Of a stretch of 64,000 nucleotides of DNA, positions 25,262 to 37,328 are shown piece by piece. Source of the DNA: Vanessa cardui (lineage: Eukaryota; Arthropoda; Insecta; Lepidoptera; Nymphalidae). The notes beneath the pieces are model-generated. The model was not told where the DNA came from. It saw nothing but the letters and a program-made list of their open reading frames with translations, and ran no database searches. The stretch is from NCBI RefSeq assembly GCF_905220365.1, contig NC_061143.1, positions 10,974,001 through 11,038,000 on the forward strand, read 5' to 3'. The position numbers and the translations under genes were made by a program. Every line of letters begins with the position of its first letter. The stretch's first letter is position 1.

Positions 25262-25442
25262 CGGGTTACTCGCGGCTTTGCTTGCGGTTACCCCGGGTTG
25301 GTTGTTATGTTTTATGCAATAAACGTAGCCTCCTTCCTTAAAGTTCAAGTTTGCTTCACACCAAATTTCAAAAAAAATGGTTCAATTTTTTGGTCATGAA
25401 AGAGCAACAGTTATTTTCACATATAAATGTGAAAATAATAAT
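25262..25442 (-). mobile_element. Helitron-like fragment
   Basis: CGGGTTACTCGCGGCTTTGC, then GTTCAAGTTTGCTTCACACC and GGTCATGAAAGAGCAACAG: minus-oriented member of the 4262 family with an incomplete 3' end. Confidence 0.5.
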
Positions 25443-25869
25443 AATATTCAATCTACATATATAAGATATTAAAAAATATCCGTTAAATCCGTCCGACCTT
25501 AAAAATAAATATTTAAAAAAGCTTAATATACAATTACAAGCAGAACACGACAATAGAAAAGACTTCAACGCACGCGCAACTGATAACACGCGTTGCGAAA
25601 GCTGAATCTTTTTACGCATCCGATTATGGCGTTAAAAATTTTAATTCACCACGGCTTGCAATCTAAGTGAGTGATTAATTAACCGTAACGACAAGGTAAA
25701 TTTTGAGCATTAAAAAATTACAATATTATTTTATAGCTTTAAATATGTGAAATATTTATAGGCACGAAAAGTTTAACATTTCAAGGTCAAATTGAGAACA
25801 AGTTTTCAATTCCATTACGTATGACATGACATGATAGGCATATATATGTATAATATATAAAAAAGTAAA

Positions 25870-26140
25870 GTAACAGCCTGTAAATTTACCACTGCTGGGA
25901 TAAGGCCACTTCCATTATGGAGAGGGTTTGGAACATATTCCACCACGCTGTTACAATGCGGGTTGGTGGAATGCACATGTGGCAGAACTTCAATGAAATT
26001 ATATCAATGAAATCTCCGAGCAGGAGATGAACTATAAACTCAAATTAAGCACATATATATAGTGGTGCTTGCCTGGGTTTGACTCCGCAATCATCCGTTA
26101 AGATGCACGCGTTTTAACCACTGGGTCATCTCGGCTCGGC
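25870..26140 (-). mobile_element. tRNA-derived SINE, family 1
   Basis: Minus-oriented: AACAGCCTGTAAATTTACCA at the low end and CACTGGGTCATCTCGGCTCG at the high end, with the family body between. A small internal deletion removes part of the CACGATGTTTTCC section. Confidence 0.85.
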
Positions 26141-26654
26141 ATGTATATATAGTACTTTTTAATTAGAATGTCTTCTTAAAAATACGTCATTACGTGAGTA
26201 TTACTTATAATTATTTTCTATCGCAGTGTGCAAAAAAGGTTTTTATATGGGCACATATAGCTATTTAAGTATTGAAAAGGGACGATCAAAGCAATAGAAA
26301 ACAATAAACTTCATTCGAAGTCACGATTATTAAATGTCATGAAGATATATGTGTGGGAAGAATTAGACATTTTCATTCGCCAATTAAAGTGGGCCCTTCT
26401 AAATTGTGTTTTCTATTTTATATTTGGAGAATTTTACGACCAATAATTTGACTAACTTAATAAAAGTATATATATGGAAGAATACGAATTCGTAGAGGCT
26501 TAGTTTTGTTTTTTAAGGACAGCGTTCTGCTAATTCTTACATTTAATTACAATTGATCAACACTTACATCAAATTTCAAATCTTCATTTCACAATTAATA
26601 ACAATTAATAATTTACCATTTTAAATAACGAGAGTTAGTCGATTTTGGTTTTGA

Positions 26655-26888
26655 ATGCGGAGGAATAAGGAACATATTGTTAGAAAAGCCTTGAGCATGG
26701 ATGTGGACGGATATAGAGGTAGAGGACGACCAAGGAAACGATGGATGGATTGTGTGAAAGAGGATATGGTTAGAAAGAATGTTACTTGTGAGATGACGTC
26801 TGGCAGAGAAGTATGGAAGGAGAAGACATGCTGCGCCGATCCCAAATAAAATTGGGATAAGGGTAGGAGGATGATGATGAGTTGATTT
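26655..26888 (+). mobile_element. RTE-type LINE 3' end with reverse-transcriptase C-terminus
   Basis: An open frame (26655-26849) encodes MDVDGYRGRGRPRKRWMDCV and ends WKEKTCCADPK, the C-terminus found in RTE-clade reverse transcriptases of Lepidoptera. It is followed by a short 3' UTR (AATAAAATTGGGATAAGGG) and a GATGATGATGA tail. 5'-truncated and not functional. Confidence 0.85.
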
Positions 26889-27421
26889 TGGTGTTTACAA
26901 TTTTAGTATAAATTAGATCATTGGGAGATTATACGATGCTTCCAATCACGATTTTATTTGTTTATGATTTTTTTTTGTTTATTACATAAAAACGGGAGAA
27001 CTATAGAATTACATAAATAAAAAAATCACTGACGAGTTTCAAATTCGTTATTACACAACACCAGAAGGCTTCATGGTTCAGGATTCGATCAAACGAGATG
27101 TGTGTCATGTGTCGTGTGCGTTGATGCGTTTTGTACCGTTACAGCAATTTACATCGCGACGGTATTATTCTAGATTTCTAAGAAAATTACAATACGTAAC
27201 AAATAATGTGTCTCTATTGAACTTGACAGCTATTTGTATGTATAATGCACAGTGTTATCTTTTTGGTTATTTAAATATATGTAGAATTGGACAACTAATC
27301 TACACATGTATATAAAAATTATTATATAATCGTATCTAGTTGTCTTATCTGAGAATCCATTTATGAATGAAACATATCATGGAGGTAATTTTATTATACT
27401 AGCCTATTATTATACTATAGA

Positions 27422-27664
27422 CTAGAGACCCGCCTCGGCTGTAATGATTTCGATCGCACTGGTGCCATGATATGACATCACAGTAGAAACTTATAAAATT
27501 ATCAGTGTCTCTTTACTAAAATTTCCATGTATTATATATAGAAACTTTCTTCTCAAATGGCTCTATCTATTAAAAAATCCGTTGCGTAGTTTTAATAATT
27601 AAGGCATACATATACGTAGGGATAAAGGGACAGAAAAAGCACCTTTGTTTTATACTATGTAGTG
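27422..27664 (-). mobile_element. short Helitron-like element, diverged
   Basis: CTAGAGACCCGCCTCGGCTG at the low end and CTTTGTTTTATACTATGTAG at the high end, with CCGTTGCGTAGTTTTAATAA inside, matching the 1970/5716 group. Confidence 0.5.
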
Positions 27665-28282
27665 ATGAAAATGAAATTTATATTAACTTTCTACAAAATG
27701 CTATAAACTGCTCTGGAAAAGGTCCTCTGACACGTTGATCTAATGCGGGTTTTCAGACTTTGGAGATGAACCAACCCTAGATGAAACATAAGCTCAAATT
27801 AAGGAAATATCTAGTTTATTAAAGGCCTTACTTAAATATATATTTCAGTACTAATAACACTTAATGTAGAAAACATAACTGCACATATTTTTAGAGGCAA
27901 TAAAACGTTGTTATATAATTACGTCCCTTTTAGTTAGACATGATTGCCCATTATATATTATTTAGCCAGCTTCGTTACAGGCACAAGGTCTTAGATCTCG
28001 TTGTTTGGGGATATTTTTTTAAGGAGTGTTTTAAAGCTTCGAGTTATATTAATACATGTCATTTATATCCACTTAAATGTTACCATTTATGATGATTCTA
28101 TCTACATTCAAGATGCATTTTTTTCGCGAATATTATTGATCTCAAATAGAGATGTGAACCAATCACATCACGTTAATTCAATATCAATGTTGTTTATTTT
28201 GCTTAACTACTTTTGTGGTTTAAATATCCTTTATGTATGCCTCTTGGGCTGGTTCATTGTATGGTCATTTTTATGTAATATA

Positions 28283-28334
28283 GTCTTAATGTAAATAATT
28301 CTTATGATTTCATAAGAATTATTTACATTAAGAC
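28283..28334. repeat. 25-bp perfect inverted repeat with 2-nt spacer
   Basis: GTCTTAATGTAAATAATT... and its exact reverse complement are separated by TT (28308-28309). The left arm overlaps the end of a chance + strand frame. Confidence 0.96.
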
Positions 28335-29279
28335 GTCGGATAAAGTAAATAATCCCGAAAATAAATAATTATCGTTACAATAAAAATTCTCTAGGATATT
28401 TTTTTATTTATTGTACACTTATTGTCTATATATTTTGAAAAGTCACTTGTATGTATTTAAAGAAACACTTCTAATAATTTTCGTATCTTACACTAATTTC
28501 CTTATATACTCGTATTATATAAACCGGCACACTATCCCTTCGTATCGCAACCCAGCAATACAACTTGTTTTGCCATTGCAAACCACTGTTAGTAAGTTTG
28601 TGGGTCAATTTATACGCTCTTACAAGAGATTCTTAAAGATAGTACATTCAAAAAATCCTTACATACCCATAAATCCCAAGAACGTTATTGTAATTTTTTT
28701 ATAATTTTTACATGTGTTGTTTTTTAAAAACTTGAAACTAGTTCGTACACGTTATTTTTATGAACAGCTTTATCGAATTGATTACCCATTGATTTAGACT
28801 TAGTACCTAAAGGTACAATGAGAAAAATCAAACCATTTGTCCTGTTCTTAATCATGGCATTATATCGTTTATTGACTGTAAGCAATTCGAAACATAATTA
28901 CTAAGGATATAATGTGTATGTTATACCAATAAAAATATAAAAAAATCATCGTGAAACAACTACTATTTATAGACATAAATAAAAGGATATGAATTTATTA
29001 TTCAAATTAGATTTAAAAATCGAATTTCAATAATCACTTACAGACAACATTCATATTGAACAAATGTCAATATTTAATCGATTTTGTTAGTAGACGTTTT
29101 GATTCACCGTACATCATTCACGCAGTTATGGATCATTGTCATGTTATACTGACAACTTTACTACATTATGATCAATGGAAGAAAATATAGAGATAGGATT
29201 AGTAAGGCATAAATGATATTACATTTACATACACTGTATATGTCTCAGAGACCTACGATTACAAACTTTTTTTATGATA

Positions 29280-29448
29280 TAGGTAGGCGGATTAAGAAAT
29301 GGCTGGTTAAGTGGTCGCCACTGTCATTACACCGCCAATTTGCTACCTTGGTATCTGGAAAGTTTCCCTTGTGCCTGTAGTTATACTGGCTCACTTACAG
29401 GCGGTAGAATATCTGATGAGTCGGTGCACAAAGCTTTACCACCAAAAA
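29280..29448 (-). mobile_element. LINE 3'-end fragment (family A)
   Basis: Minus-oriented. Contains CCCTTGTGCCTGTAGTTATA, ACTGGCTCACTTACAGGCGG and GCACAAAGCTTTACCACC. The small + strand frame across it (29340-29543) is not a gene. Confidence 0.75.
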
Positions 29449-30843
29449 GTCTTTATAAATGGAGCCAGTTAGGTACTTTACTGAGAAATATACACTGTGA
29501 ATTGAGTTTTAATTGTATAATGCACTTTGCATTATATTATTAACACATGTAGAGCTTAAAGGAGTTCAATTTGTAAATGTTTTTGTGTCATTCGTTAAAA
29601 AATCTAGTTTGTTTTGGAGACTATTTTAAACACATTTTACTGACAGCGCTGATTTTTTTACGTATACGTGTTTTAAAAGTTATTTAAACTCGTTGTTTTG
29701 TCTTTTATTCGGCCCCTACATTGACACTGAATTAATTCCTCTATAATCATCTAATGGCTCCGTTTTATGTGTTTATTTGTTAAATATTAAAATAAATGAT
29801 TATGAATTGTAATTATTTTTAACTGTCTAACTATAAAACTAATAATACAATTTAATTTACATTAAATTTATATCGTTAGCTACTGACCTATTCTGGATTA
29901 CAAAACATCGCCAATTCCAACGAAATTGAATTCCTATGATAATTCGATCGTTATTATATATTGATATGTTGATGAATACTATTAATGGTGAAACGTAAAA
30001 ATACAGGAGACCGGTCCACCATTAATAAATTATACATGGGACGTGATCGCTTTCACTTTTAACGGCTACAGGGAAAGCGTAACGATTCGTAAATTTATAC
30101 ACCATAGTATTTAAACACTTTTTTTTTTAATTACTTGGTCACTGTTGAAATGATACATCCTTCGATTTGATATTGGAACTTTTTTTAAAAAGGATTTCCT
30201 TAATTACCAAGCGATTATATTTTGATGATTGTATTATTCTACCTAAGTATGCACATTCATTTGTTTTAATATTATTGAGCATACTAAATTTTTATAATAT
30301 AAAAGTGAAGTTTGTTATTATAGCCTATACTAAAAATCTGTAATAGTATGTCATTTGTAAGCCAGTTATGATACGGTGTTTACAGATAGGAATATAATTA
30401 TTACTTAGGTGAAATAACATGTTAATTATTTAACAAATACAAAGAGGTTTTTGTTATTTTGTAAAATAGTATGAACGAAATCTACGTTGGTTTTTTTTCG
30501 AAAAAACATTGTGTATTGGAAATGAATACATATCCTAAGTACTATTATTATTAGTTTCTTAAAAAAATAATAAAGAAAATCGTAAAGTAAGTACAGTCGG
30601 AAATGTGTCATTACATTATATAATTGCACAAAAAATATCAACGTGTTTACGAACTTCATGGTTAAAACCATTAAACCACCTGTTAACTTGTATAAATTTA
30701 ATTCATATATATTTTTTTCTCATTAAGATCTTGCGTAAAAAAGTTGTTATCAATAATTATAATTAAAATAAGTATATCTTTAAAAAAATAATTTCAACGA
30801 TAAAAAAACAAAGGTAATATATATTTTACTAAATTGAACTCAC

Positions 30844-30901
30844 CTATTGATACAGCCAATAAAAATAATAATCCACAAAATACATTCTGCGAAGGCTTCA
30901 T
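30844..30901 (-). CDS. first coding exon of an unidentified secreted or membrane protein (signal peptide)
   Basis: On the minus strand an ATG at 30901 (context TTAAAAATGA) opens a frame reading MKPSQNVFCGLLFLLAVSI, then one base, followed by a near-consensus donor G|GTGAGT at 30843-30838. The peptide has a basic start, a hydrophobic core (FCGLLFLLAV) and small residues at the end, the pattern of an ER signal peptide lying wholly in a first exon, as is common in insect secreted, neuropeptide and immunoglobulin-superfamily genes. A TATA-like box (31039-31046) and a CpG-rich block (31080-31225) lie upstream on the same strand. The gene is divergent from ensconsin, about 7.7 kb away. The family is not recognised; later exons would be at lower coordinates. 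Supported by motif coincidence only. Confidence 0.55.
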
Positions 30902-31038
30902 TTTTAATATAAAGTTTGCACTTTCACTGAAAAATCACTTTTGAATACACTTTAGTAATGTACACGAACCTTTACCATATATGTTCATAAAACTTTAACA
31001 ACTAGAGGAAATATTCATTTTTATTCACATAAGTGCAC

Positions 31039-31046
31039 AATATATA
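31039..31046 (-). promoter_or_regulatory. TATA-like box of the minus-strand gene
   Basis: TATATATT read on the minus strand, 138 bases upstream of the ATG at 30901. With usual spacing, transcription would start near 31010 and leave a 5' UTR of about 110 bases. The UTR would contain one short upstream ORF (start near 30,995). In AT-rich DNA a TATA match is weak evidence on its own. Confidence 0.3.
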
Positions 31047-31079
31047 CCCGTAATCAAAACATTGTTTTTATTTAACAAA

Positions 31080-31225
31080 CGTCAAAAAGATCGCCTCGAA
31101 ATGGCGCCGAGTCAAATATTTCCCGCGCATCGGGCCCTCTCGTTCGAAAGTCAAACGTCTACTGCGCTTGTTACTGTCCAGTCAGGTGCATGTAAACGGA
31201 ACAATCACTCGGCGGATTTAAGAAT
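31080..31225 (-). promoter_or_regulatory. CpG-rich proximal promoter of the minus-strand gene
   Basis: A block of unusually high GC for this window, including GGCGCCGAGTC, CCCGCGCATCGGGCCC and CTCGGCGG, lies just upstream of the TATA-like box and signal-peptide exon. Only exons, the ensconsin 5' region and a few mobile-element ends are comparably GC-rich, so a promoter-proximal role is likely. No specific factor site is assigned. Confidence 0.4.
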
Positions 31226-33138
31226 TCATTAATTGATAGAGACATTTTTAATACTGGAACGACTTTTGAAATTGGCCGTGTAATAAAATTTACACACGCC
31301 AGCTATGCACGCACACAGTGTGATTGATTTCGTGACGGTAAAGATTGGAAACCTGTGGGCTAATAACTCTTACTCATGAACTCTTACTTTATTGAGATAT
31401 ATTGAATTAAAGTTTTGATTTTATTCGTTTTAAGTCATATTCCTTTAAAACTAGTACCTGGACTTATTTAATATTTCATCTGCAGATTGGAAAATTAATA
31501 AATGATATTACGTACGACATATACAAATAATTTACAAAGTTTCAAATTTATAACGTAATATTTAATTAATCTTCTTCTATTTACTCCTACTCTATTGTTT
31601 AATATGTTAAAAGTTAACAAAAATCTATCTTATCTATCTTTGCCAACAGACTGGCATTGAATGGATATGAACGATCTAAATCATTCTGTATTATTAGCCT
31701 TTAACATTTTCAATCCCAAATTAAGACCGTATAATGTACTTTTCTAATGGTCCAATCAGAGATAACCGTATTAGTTAATTGCATTTAAATTGCAATACAT
31801 ATACATTAGTAAACAGAAATTTCCCGTCAATTTTTAGGTACCTTAATAGGTAAGCTTAAATCCTATCATAGATAAGAGCCGGGTACATGTCTCAAATATT
31901 CTTTACAATTAGAATTTTCACATTTGACATATTTAAATATATATTGACGAACAGCCATTGTAAAAACAGAGTTAAATATTGAATGTAAATGATTTTACAA
32001 ATAAAAATTAAACAAACGACAAAAAATTATAGAATAATGAATCTTCAAGTAAAAAAAAACTGGAGGGAGTAGAAAAACCTCGCGTCGCGAGTTGTTAGGC
32101 ATCTCGCCGATGGGCAAGTCTGAGACCATTACTGAAGCGCCACAGGTCTTTAAGTGACCAAATAGATACTTTCATGTTATATTTACATATATTTTTTATT
32201 TATTAATTTATAGAGTTTAACCATTTGTGACTATGTCGCTCTATTAGTTACACTATAACTTTTTACATTTTTATTTTCTTAAACGTAGACATTTGTTTGT
32301 TAATTTGTACAATAATTTCGCTTTATTACTCCTTAGGAAATATATGCATATGTTTGTAATATATCAATACACACATGAATCCTAAATGATTCTATGATTC
32401 AATACATTTTTTAAAAGGAGGTGCTCTCCTATTTGCGATTGTCAATTTAATTCAATCCTCATTATTATTGGATTTTTATTTGTAGGTTCATCGTCATTCT
32501 CCTATTGTTGAATATATTGTTGAAAGAAAATCAAGTGACGTCACCGGGCACGACGAAGCGTTACAGAAGATATCTGACAGGCAGGCAGGCGACGGCCATA
32601 TTAGTTGAGACATAAAAAGATTGATTTCAGTTGCATGTTTAAAGTATTGTTTTATGTTCTTGTTATTTTTATTAAATATAATTATGTTTGTTTGTGAATA
32701 GTCTTTTTGTGAATAGTATAGTGATTTACCTAATAATTTTCTTTTTAATTCGATCGAAACAATCGCTCTGTTAGACTTATCTCTCTAAGACATATTTTAC
32801 TGCAATTACGTACAAACATGGTTTTAACTTATTTATTATTTCAACATACACTACAAAAAAAACAAAAAAGCAACAGCATTAACTTATACATAACAAAAAG
32901 TTGGATGAAACAATATTGTATTACGTGGGCTGAAAATTCCCGGGCCTAACACAATAATTGCGCTAGTTTTTTCTTGCATTCGCCTCTTTTTCAGGTAGTA
33001 ATAACCTTAACAGCTATTAAAATTTCATGACAATCTATTCATTCGTTTTTGTGATATTGAGCCAAGAGTAACGCTACTTTTGTTATTTTCAAAGCAAGGG
33101 ATCGAAAACAATTTCGTGTTTTAATTTGATGCTGCTTT

Positions 33139-33275
33139 TTGATAGGAAAAAATATCGTTCAGGCAAATAAATGGCTTGAAAAGTGTTATAGAGACTCTGC
33201 TCCATCAGAAACAGTAATAAAACGTTGGTTTGCTGATTCCAAACGTACTGGACATCCAAATAAGGTGCTAACATC
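33139..33275 (+). pseudogene. mariner transposase, N-terminal remnant
   Basis: Encodes the helix-turn-helix DNA-binding part of a mariner transposase (WLEKCYRDSAPSETVIKRWF). The frame is broken upstream by a TGA and cut downstream by a SINE at 33277, so no product is expected. Confidence 0.85.
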
Positions 33276-33276
33276 T

Positions 33277-33506
33277 CCATGGTCGAGTGGTGTGTACACC
33301 GGTTTTCATGGGTACGCCACTCTGAGGTCCCGGGTTCGATTGCCGGCCGAGTCGATGTAGATTACCATTAGTTTTCTATGTTGTCTTGGGTCTGGGTGTT
33401 TGTGATACCATCGTTACTTCTGATTTCCATAACAAAAGTGCTTCAGCTACTTACATTGGGATCAGAGTAATGTATGTGATGTTGTCTCATATAAAAAAAA
33501 AAACAT
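33277..33506 (+). mobile_element. tRNA-derived SINE, family 2, nested in mariner
   Basis: Starts CCATGGTCGAGTGG (box A-like) and carries CCCGGGTTCGATTGCC (box B-like), followed by a unique body ending in ATGTTGTCTCAT and an A-rich tail. The same body occurs at 16559 (minus) and 53475. It splits the mariner transposase between its DNA-binding and catalytic parts. Confidence 0.85.
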
Positions 33507-33718
33507 AAAAAATTCGTCCAAAAAATAAAAAATAAAATCGTTTTGAATGATCGAAAAGTGAAGTTGAGTGAGTTAGCTGACATCGTAAGATATCAAACAA
33601 ACGTGTTGGCTTTATATAGCATCAGCGTTTGACTATAAGAAAGCTCTGTTAAAAATGGGTACCGCATTTGCTCACTGTTGATCAAAAACAATAATGTGTT
33701 GATGATTCTGAGCAGTGC

Positions 33719-33952
33719 TTGGTCATGTTTAAATTTAAAAAACCGAAAATTTTGCACCAATATGTGACGATGGATAAAACATGGATCCATTACTTCACTC
33801 TGGAATCAAAACGATCGTCATATGAGTGGATATCAACTAGTGAACCTTGTCCAAAGCGCCCAAAAGCACAACAATCGACTGGGAAGGTTATGGCCTCGGT
33901 ATTTTGGGATATGCGTAGTATAATATTTATCGACTATCTTGAGTATGGATAA
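33719..33952 (+). pseudogene. mariner transposase, catalytic-domain remnant
   Basis: Open fragment holding the first catalytic-Asp block (TMDKTWIH) and the conserved GKVMASVFWD...FIDYLE stretch. It ends at a TAA where active mariners continue with a short charged sequence. The second and third Asp blocks follow downstream but are broken by stops. Confidence 0.85.
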
Positions 33953-35763
33953 GACATCAATACTGAATATTAAATACCATCACTGGAGCCTTTGAAGGCC
34001 GAATTTGCATAGAATTGTCCGAATATGGTGTAGAAAAAAATTTTGCTTCATCAAGACACTGTGTTCAAAGCAAAGGCAAAACTGCATGCAGTTTTTAATT
34101 AATTCGTGAATTAAACTTCGAATTGCTTTCACATCTACCATATTCGCCAGATTTGGCTCCTAGGGACTACTGGCTATTCGTAGACCTAAAAAAAACGCTT
34201 GGTGTTAAGAAAATTTGCTCCAAAGAAGAATTTATCGCTGAAAGTGAGGTCTAACCTGAGGCAAAGGATAAATCGTTTTACAAAAGTTGTACCGAAATGT
34301 TAGAGTGGCTGGAATTAATGCGTTCTTCTTAATAGAAATTAAGTTTGTAAATGTAGCTAATTTTAAACAAATAAAACCTTATTTTTTTGTAAGGTTCGGG
34401 ACTTTTCAGCATATGATATATAACAGTATAACATCATAAATACAATATCCACTCGCCATATACATATATGTCATCTCGAAATCTCAACATAGACCAATGA
34501 CCAGACCAGACAAGTTTCGTTGAAGGTAAATTTGAAGATATTCCTATTCAGGTCATTTCCTGGACAAGGAACGTGGTGATGATGAAGGTGTCACTAAAGA
34601 ATCACTATCTGATGACGACAGGTTCTATTTGTTGTTGGTTATTGGTTGTTGTTTAATAACGTACAACTCTTAAATAATTCATCAATATAACAATTCCAGA
34701 TTCAAATATAGTTTCTATTTTCTTTTACATGTTTCATTTTACTCTTTAATATAGGATACACAAACCATTTAAAGCAACTAAATAGCGCTAAAGAAAATAA
34801 ATAATCTTTTATTTACTTACTTTGAAAAATTTAATCGATAAAATAATTTAACTTCATAAATCACGACAAGCTTTTATAGAATTTGTGTCAAATGTGTGTG
34901 TCTGATATGTAAGAACTGACATCCAGGTTGTATCTCATGAACCGCGATAGTTAGACGCTTGAAAATTGTACAGATTATGTATTTCTATTACCACTATATA
35001 AACAAGTACTTAAAACAGACTAAAATCAATATTAAGTGGGCCATCCATACAAAAGACATGCTTTCCTACCCTTTTTATAGATAATGATACGGAATCCTAC
35101 GTACGCGAGTCCGTTTCGTACTTGGCTGACTGTTTTTTAATACGTGATGCTTAATTCGATTTGTCCGGGCGACGCGTGGGCTTTAAAAAAAGACCAATGT
35201 TATAAGAAGTACCTACGAGTAATTTTACTATCTATATAATGTATGTATTTCACTTATAATTACATTTATAACGGAAACATTCTTCCTGGAAACAAATTTA
35301 ATGAACATAAGATTTCTCTTTTAAAGGCAATTCATGTTTATTGACGCTCTTGTTAAGAATCTACGAATGTATTAAACCAAGAATCTATACATAATTATGT
35401 GTGTTTTGTGTATACTTCTTTATATTTATTAACTTTAAAATGCATGGTGTGTTTAATGTATACCTTAGGTAATTAATTTATATTATTATTTTATTCTAGT
35501 ATGTTTAAAAAAGTACTCCAAAGTCTTGATTTCCCTAACAAAAAAGCGACATAAAATATATTTCGGCAAAATAAACATGCTCATTGCTCATATTTTAGAT
35601 TACGTGGTATACTGACTAAGAATTACGACTTTTAATTTCAATATACATAATAAATTAATAATGCGGTCTTATGACTCAAAATCAAAATATTTGAATATTA
35701 TTCTACTTTACTTTTTTATTTTATTTTTTATCAAACTTTATATTTTCTTGTTTATATTGTATT

Positions 35764-35852
35764 ATAGGGGGCAAACGAGCAGTAGGCTCATCTGATGGAA
35801 AGTGATTACCACCGCCCATGGACATCAGTCTGCAACATGGAAGGAGTACCCT
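35764..35852 (-). mobile_element. LINE/SINE 3'-end fragment, related to family A
   Basis: GGGCAAACGAGCAGTAGGCT, then CATCTGATGGAAAGTGATTA and CCACCGCCCATGGACATC: a lepidopteran short repeat end similar in layout to family A but with a different body. Confidence 0.6.
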
Positions 35853-36299
35853 TGAATTTATTTTACACTACCGAAATTACCATATCATGTTTATGGTGAT
35901 GACGTTTTCTACGTAGATACTTTAACATCATTATATTAGATAATTTATATAATATTATTCTGGATGAAAATTCTCCCTCACCAGAGAAGGGAATGTATGA
36001 ATGATATGACATGTACGCGAACAAAATAATTATCACTTTATCGCAATCGATACTATCTTTGACATTCAGACTTTTTTCTATTCTACCAACACAAAGATCC
36101 AATTGAGATACGTTTCAATTTATATGAGAATAACTTCGAAAAAGTATCATATAGGTGCTTATATAAAGAAGATGGAGTGGCCTCCATTAAGCTGAGTTTA
36201 ATTTTGTGAGGAATAATCGAATTTGGATCGAAATAGTATCGTAAATGTATCGTAACCATAGTAATGTTTCTAGAAATATATATTATATCAAATTACTTT

Positions 36300-36565
36300 T
36301 TGTTCAATTTCCTGTCGAAATGCTTGGCCCTTGGAGTAGTGGTTTAAAAAGCTTCAACAAAAGTATAACACCTCGCCTCATTGCCTCCACTGGTGATAGG
36401 AGGGCTGGTTCGTTTTTGCACAGAGGATCGGAATTGCGATGCAACGGGGTAATGTTGCTAGCATTCTTGCCAGCATTCCACGCGGTCAAGATTCATACAG
36501 TAACTAGTTTTAGTATAATTATATATTTAAGAATTTAATGTTATTAATTCTTATGTTAATAATTC
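36300..36565 (+). mobile_element. non-LTR retrotransposon ORF2 C-terminus and 3' UTR (family B)
   Basis: Two overlapping frames carry TGDRRAGSFLH and then QRIGIAMQRGNVASILASIP, a C-terminus typical of a LINE reverse-transcriptase ORF, joined by one frameshift near 36420. A stop follows (AGTAACTAG), then a short 3' UTR ending GTTATTAATTCTTATGTTAATA. The same 3' end is found at 22942-23087. Confidence 0.7.
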
Positions 36566-37053
36566 ACTTCGTTCGCAGTATCACTTCGAGGTCCAATTTT
36601 TAAGTGTAAAATCTAAAGTCTAACGGACGGAATTATTTAGAATTATATTATTATTATTACACTGTTTCAAATTACGTAAAATTAAGTTTTGAAACGAATT
36701 TTTTGGCTACGTAAAAACATACGTACCTATTTGTTGTTTTTTTTTTATTTCCCGTTAATACTAGCGTTTGATTATTGTCTTGCTTGGCGTTAAACATCGA
36801 CACAGTCTTAGCACGCTAATACAAATATATCGCAAATTATATATTATATAAATAATTATATTGTTAATAAAGCCATAAATACAACATACTTTAAATATTA
36901 AAAGAAACATTATTTTTATCAAACGTTTTCTTTATTTTAAATTAAATTTCAATATTCAATATCGAAGCATTAAACAATAAGATAAATATTTAATATTAAA
37001 TATTATGCCGATAATAATATAGCTTTATAGTTTTTACTAACATTTCCATACAA

Positions 37054-37328
37054 CAAACAACAACAACAACAACCTCTCCCTTTGAGGAGAGGGTTTGAAA
37101 TATTCTTCCACACTGTCCCAATGCGAGTTGGTGTAATACACATGTGGCAGAATTTCTATGAAATTTGTCAACATGTAGGTTTCCTCACGATGTTTTCCTT
37201 CACCGCTGAGCACGAGATGAATTATAAAGACAAATTAAGCATATGAATCAGCGGTGCTTGCCTGGGTTTGAACCCACAATCATCGGTTACATCTTAACGC
37301 GTTCTAACCACTGGGCCATCTTGACTCG
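37054..37328 (-). mobile_element. tRNA-derived SINE, family 1
   Basis: Minus-oriented copy beginning with a CAA-repeat (the sense TTG tail) and ending CACTGGGCCATCTTGACTCG. The usual segment between tail and CTCTCCCTTTGAGG is deleted. Confidence 0.85.

Larger units (their letters stand above)
18499..30843 (-). other. putative long intron of the minus-strand gene
   Basis: If the exons at 30844 and 18382 belong together, this 12.3 kb is one intron. It contains SINE copies (19.77 and 25.87 kb), LINE ends (21.6, 22.9 and 29.3 kb), an RTE end (26.65 kb), Helitron-like fragments (24.55, 25.27 and 27.42 kb) and two loop-free inverted repeats (22.85 and 28.28 kb). From 23.1 to 24.5 kb I see nothing but AT-rich DNA. 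A small GC-richer patch at 20,700 has CACGTG (20702-20707) and CAGCTG (20710-20715) close together. Confidence 0.3.
32922..34418 (+). mobile_element. degenerate mariner (Tc1/mariner) DNA transposon, interrupted by a SINE
   Basis: The 5' end carries GCTGAAAATTCCCGGGCC and the 3' end, read in reverse, GCTGAAAAGTCCCGAACC: imperfect terminal inverted repeats flanked by TA. Between them lies a dead transposase in several frames. The N-terminal DNA-binding part (about 33080-33272) reads GKNIVQANKWLEKCYRDSAP then SETVIKRWFADSKR, with an in-frame TGA before it. After a SINE insertion (33277-33506) the catalytic part continues with TMDKTWIHYF and KVMASVFWDMRSIIFIDYLE (33770-33950), a HQD block (about 34055) and YSPDLAPRDYWLF (about 34140-34180), the three blocks of mariner catalytic residues. 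Multiple stops and frameshifts make it inactive. Confidence 0.9.

Noticed and set aside
28735..28875. Minus-strand frame with a good TTGCTTACAG acceptor, also phase-compatible with the signal-peptide exon
   Set aside because: The residues are Lys/Asn/Ile-rich and look like chance AT-rich coding, with no donor better than weak GTACTA or GTAATC. The frame at 18382 has better composition, though RNA data would be needed to exclude this one.
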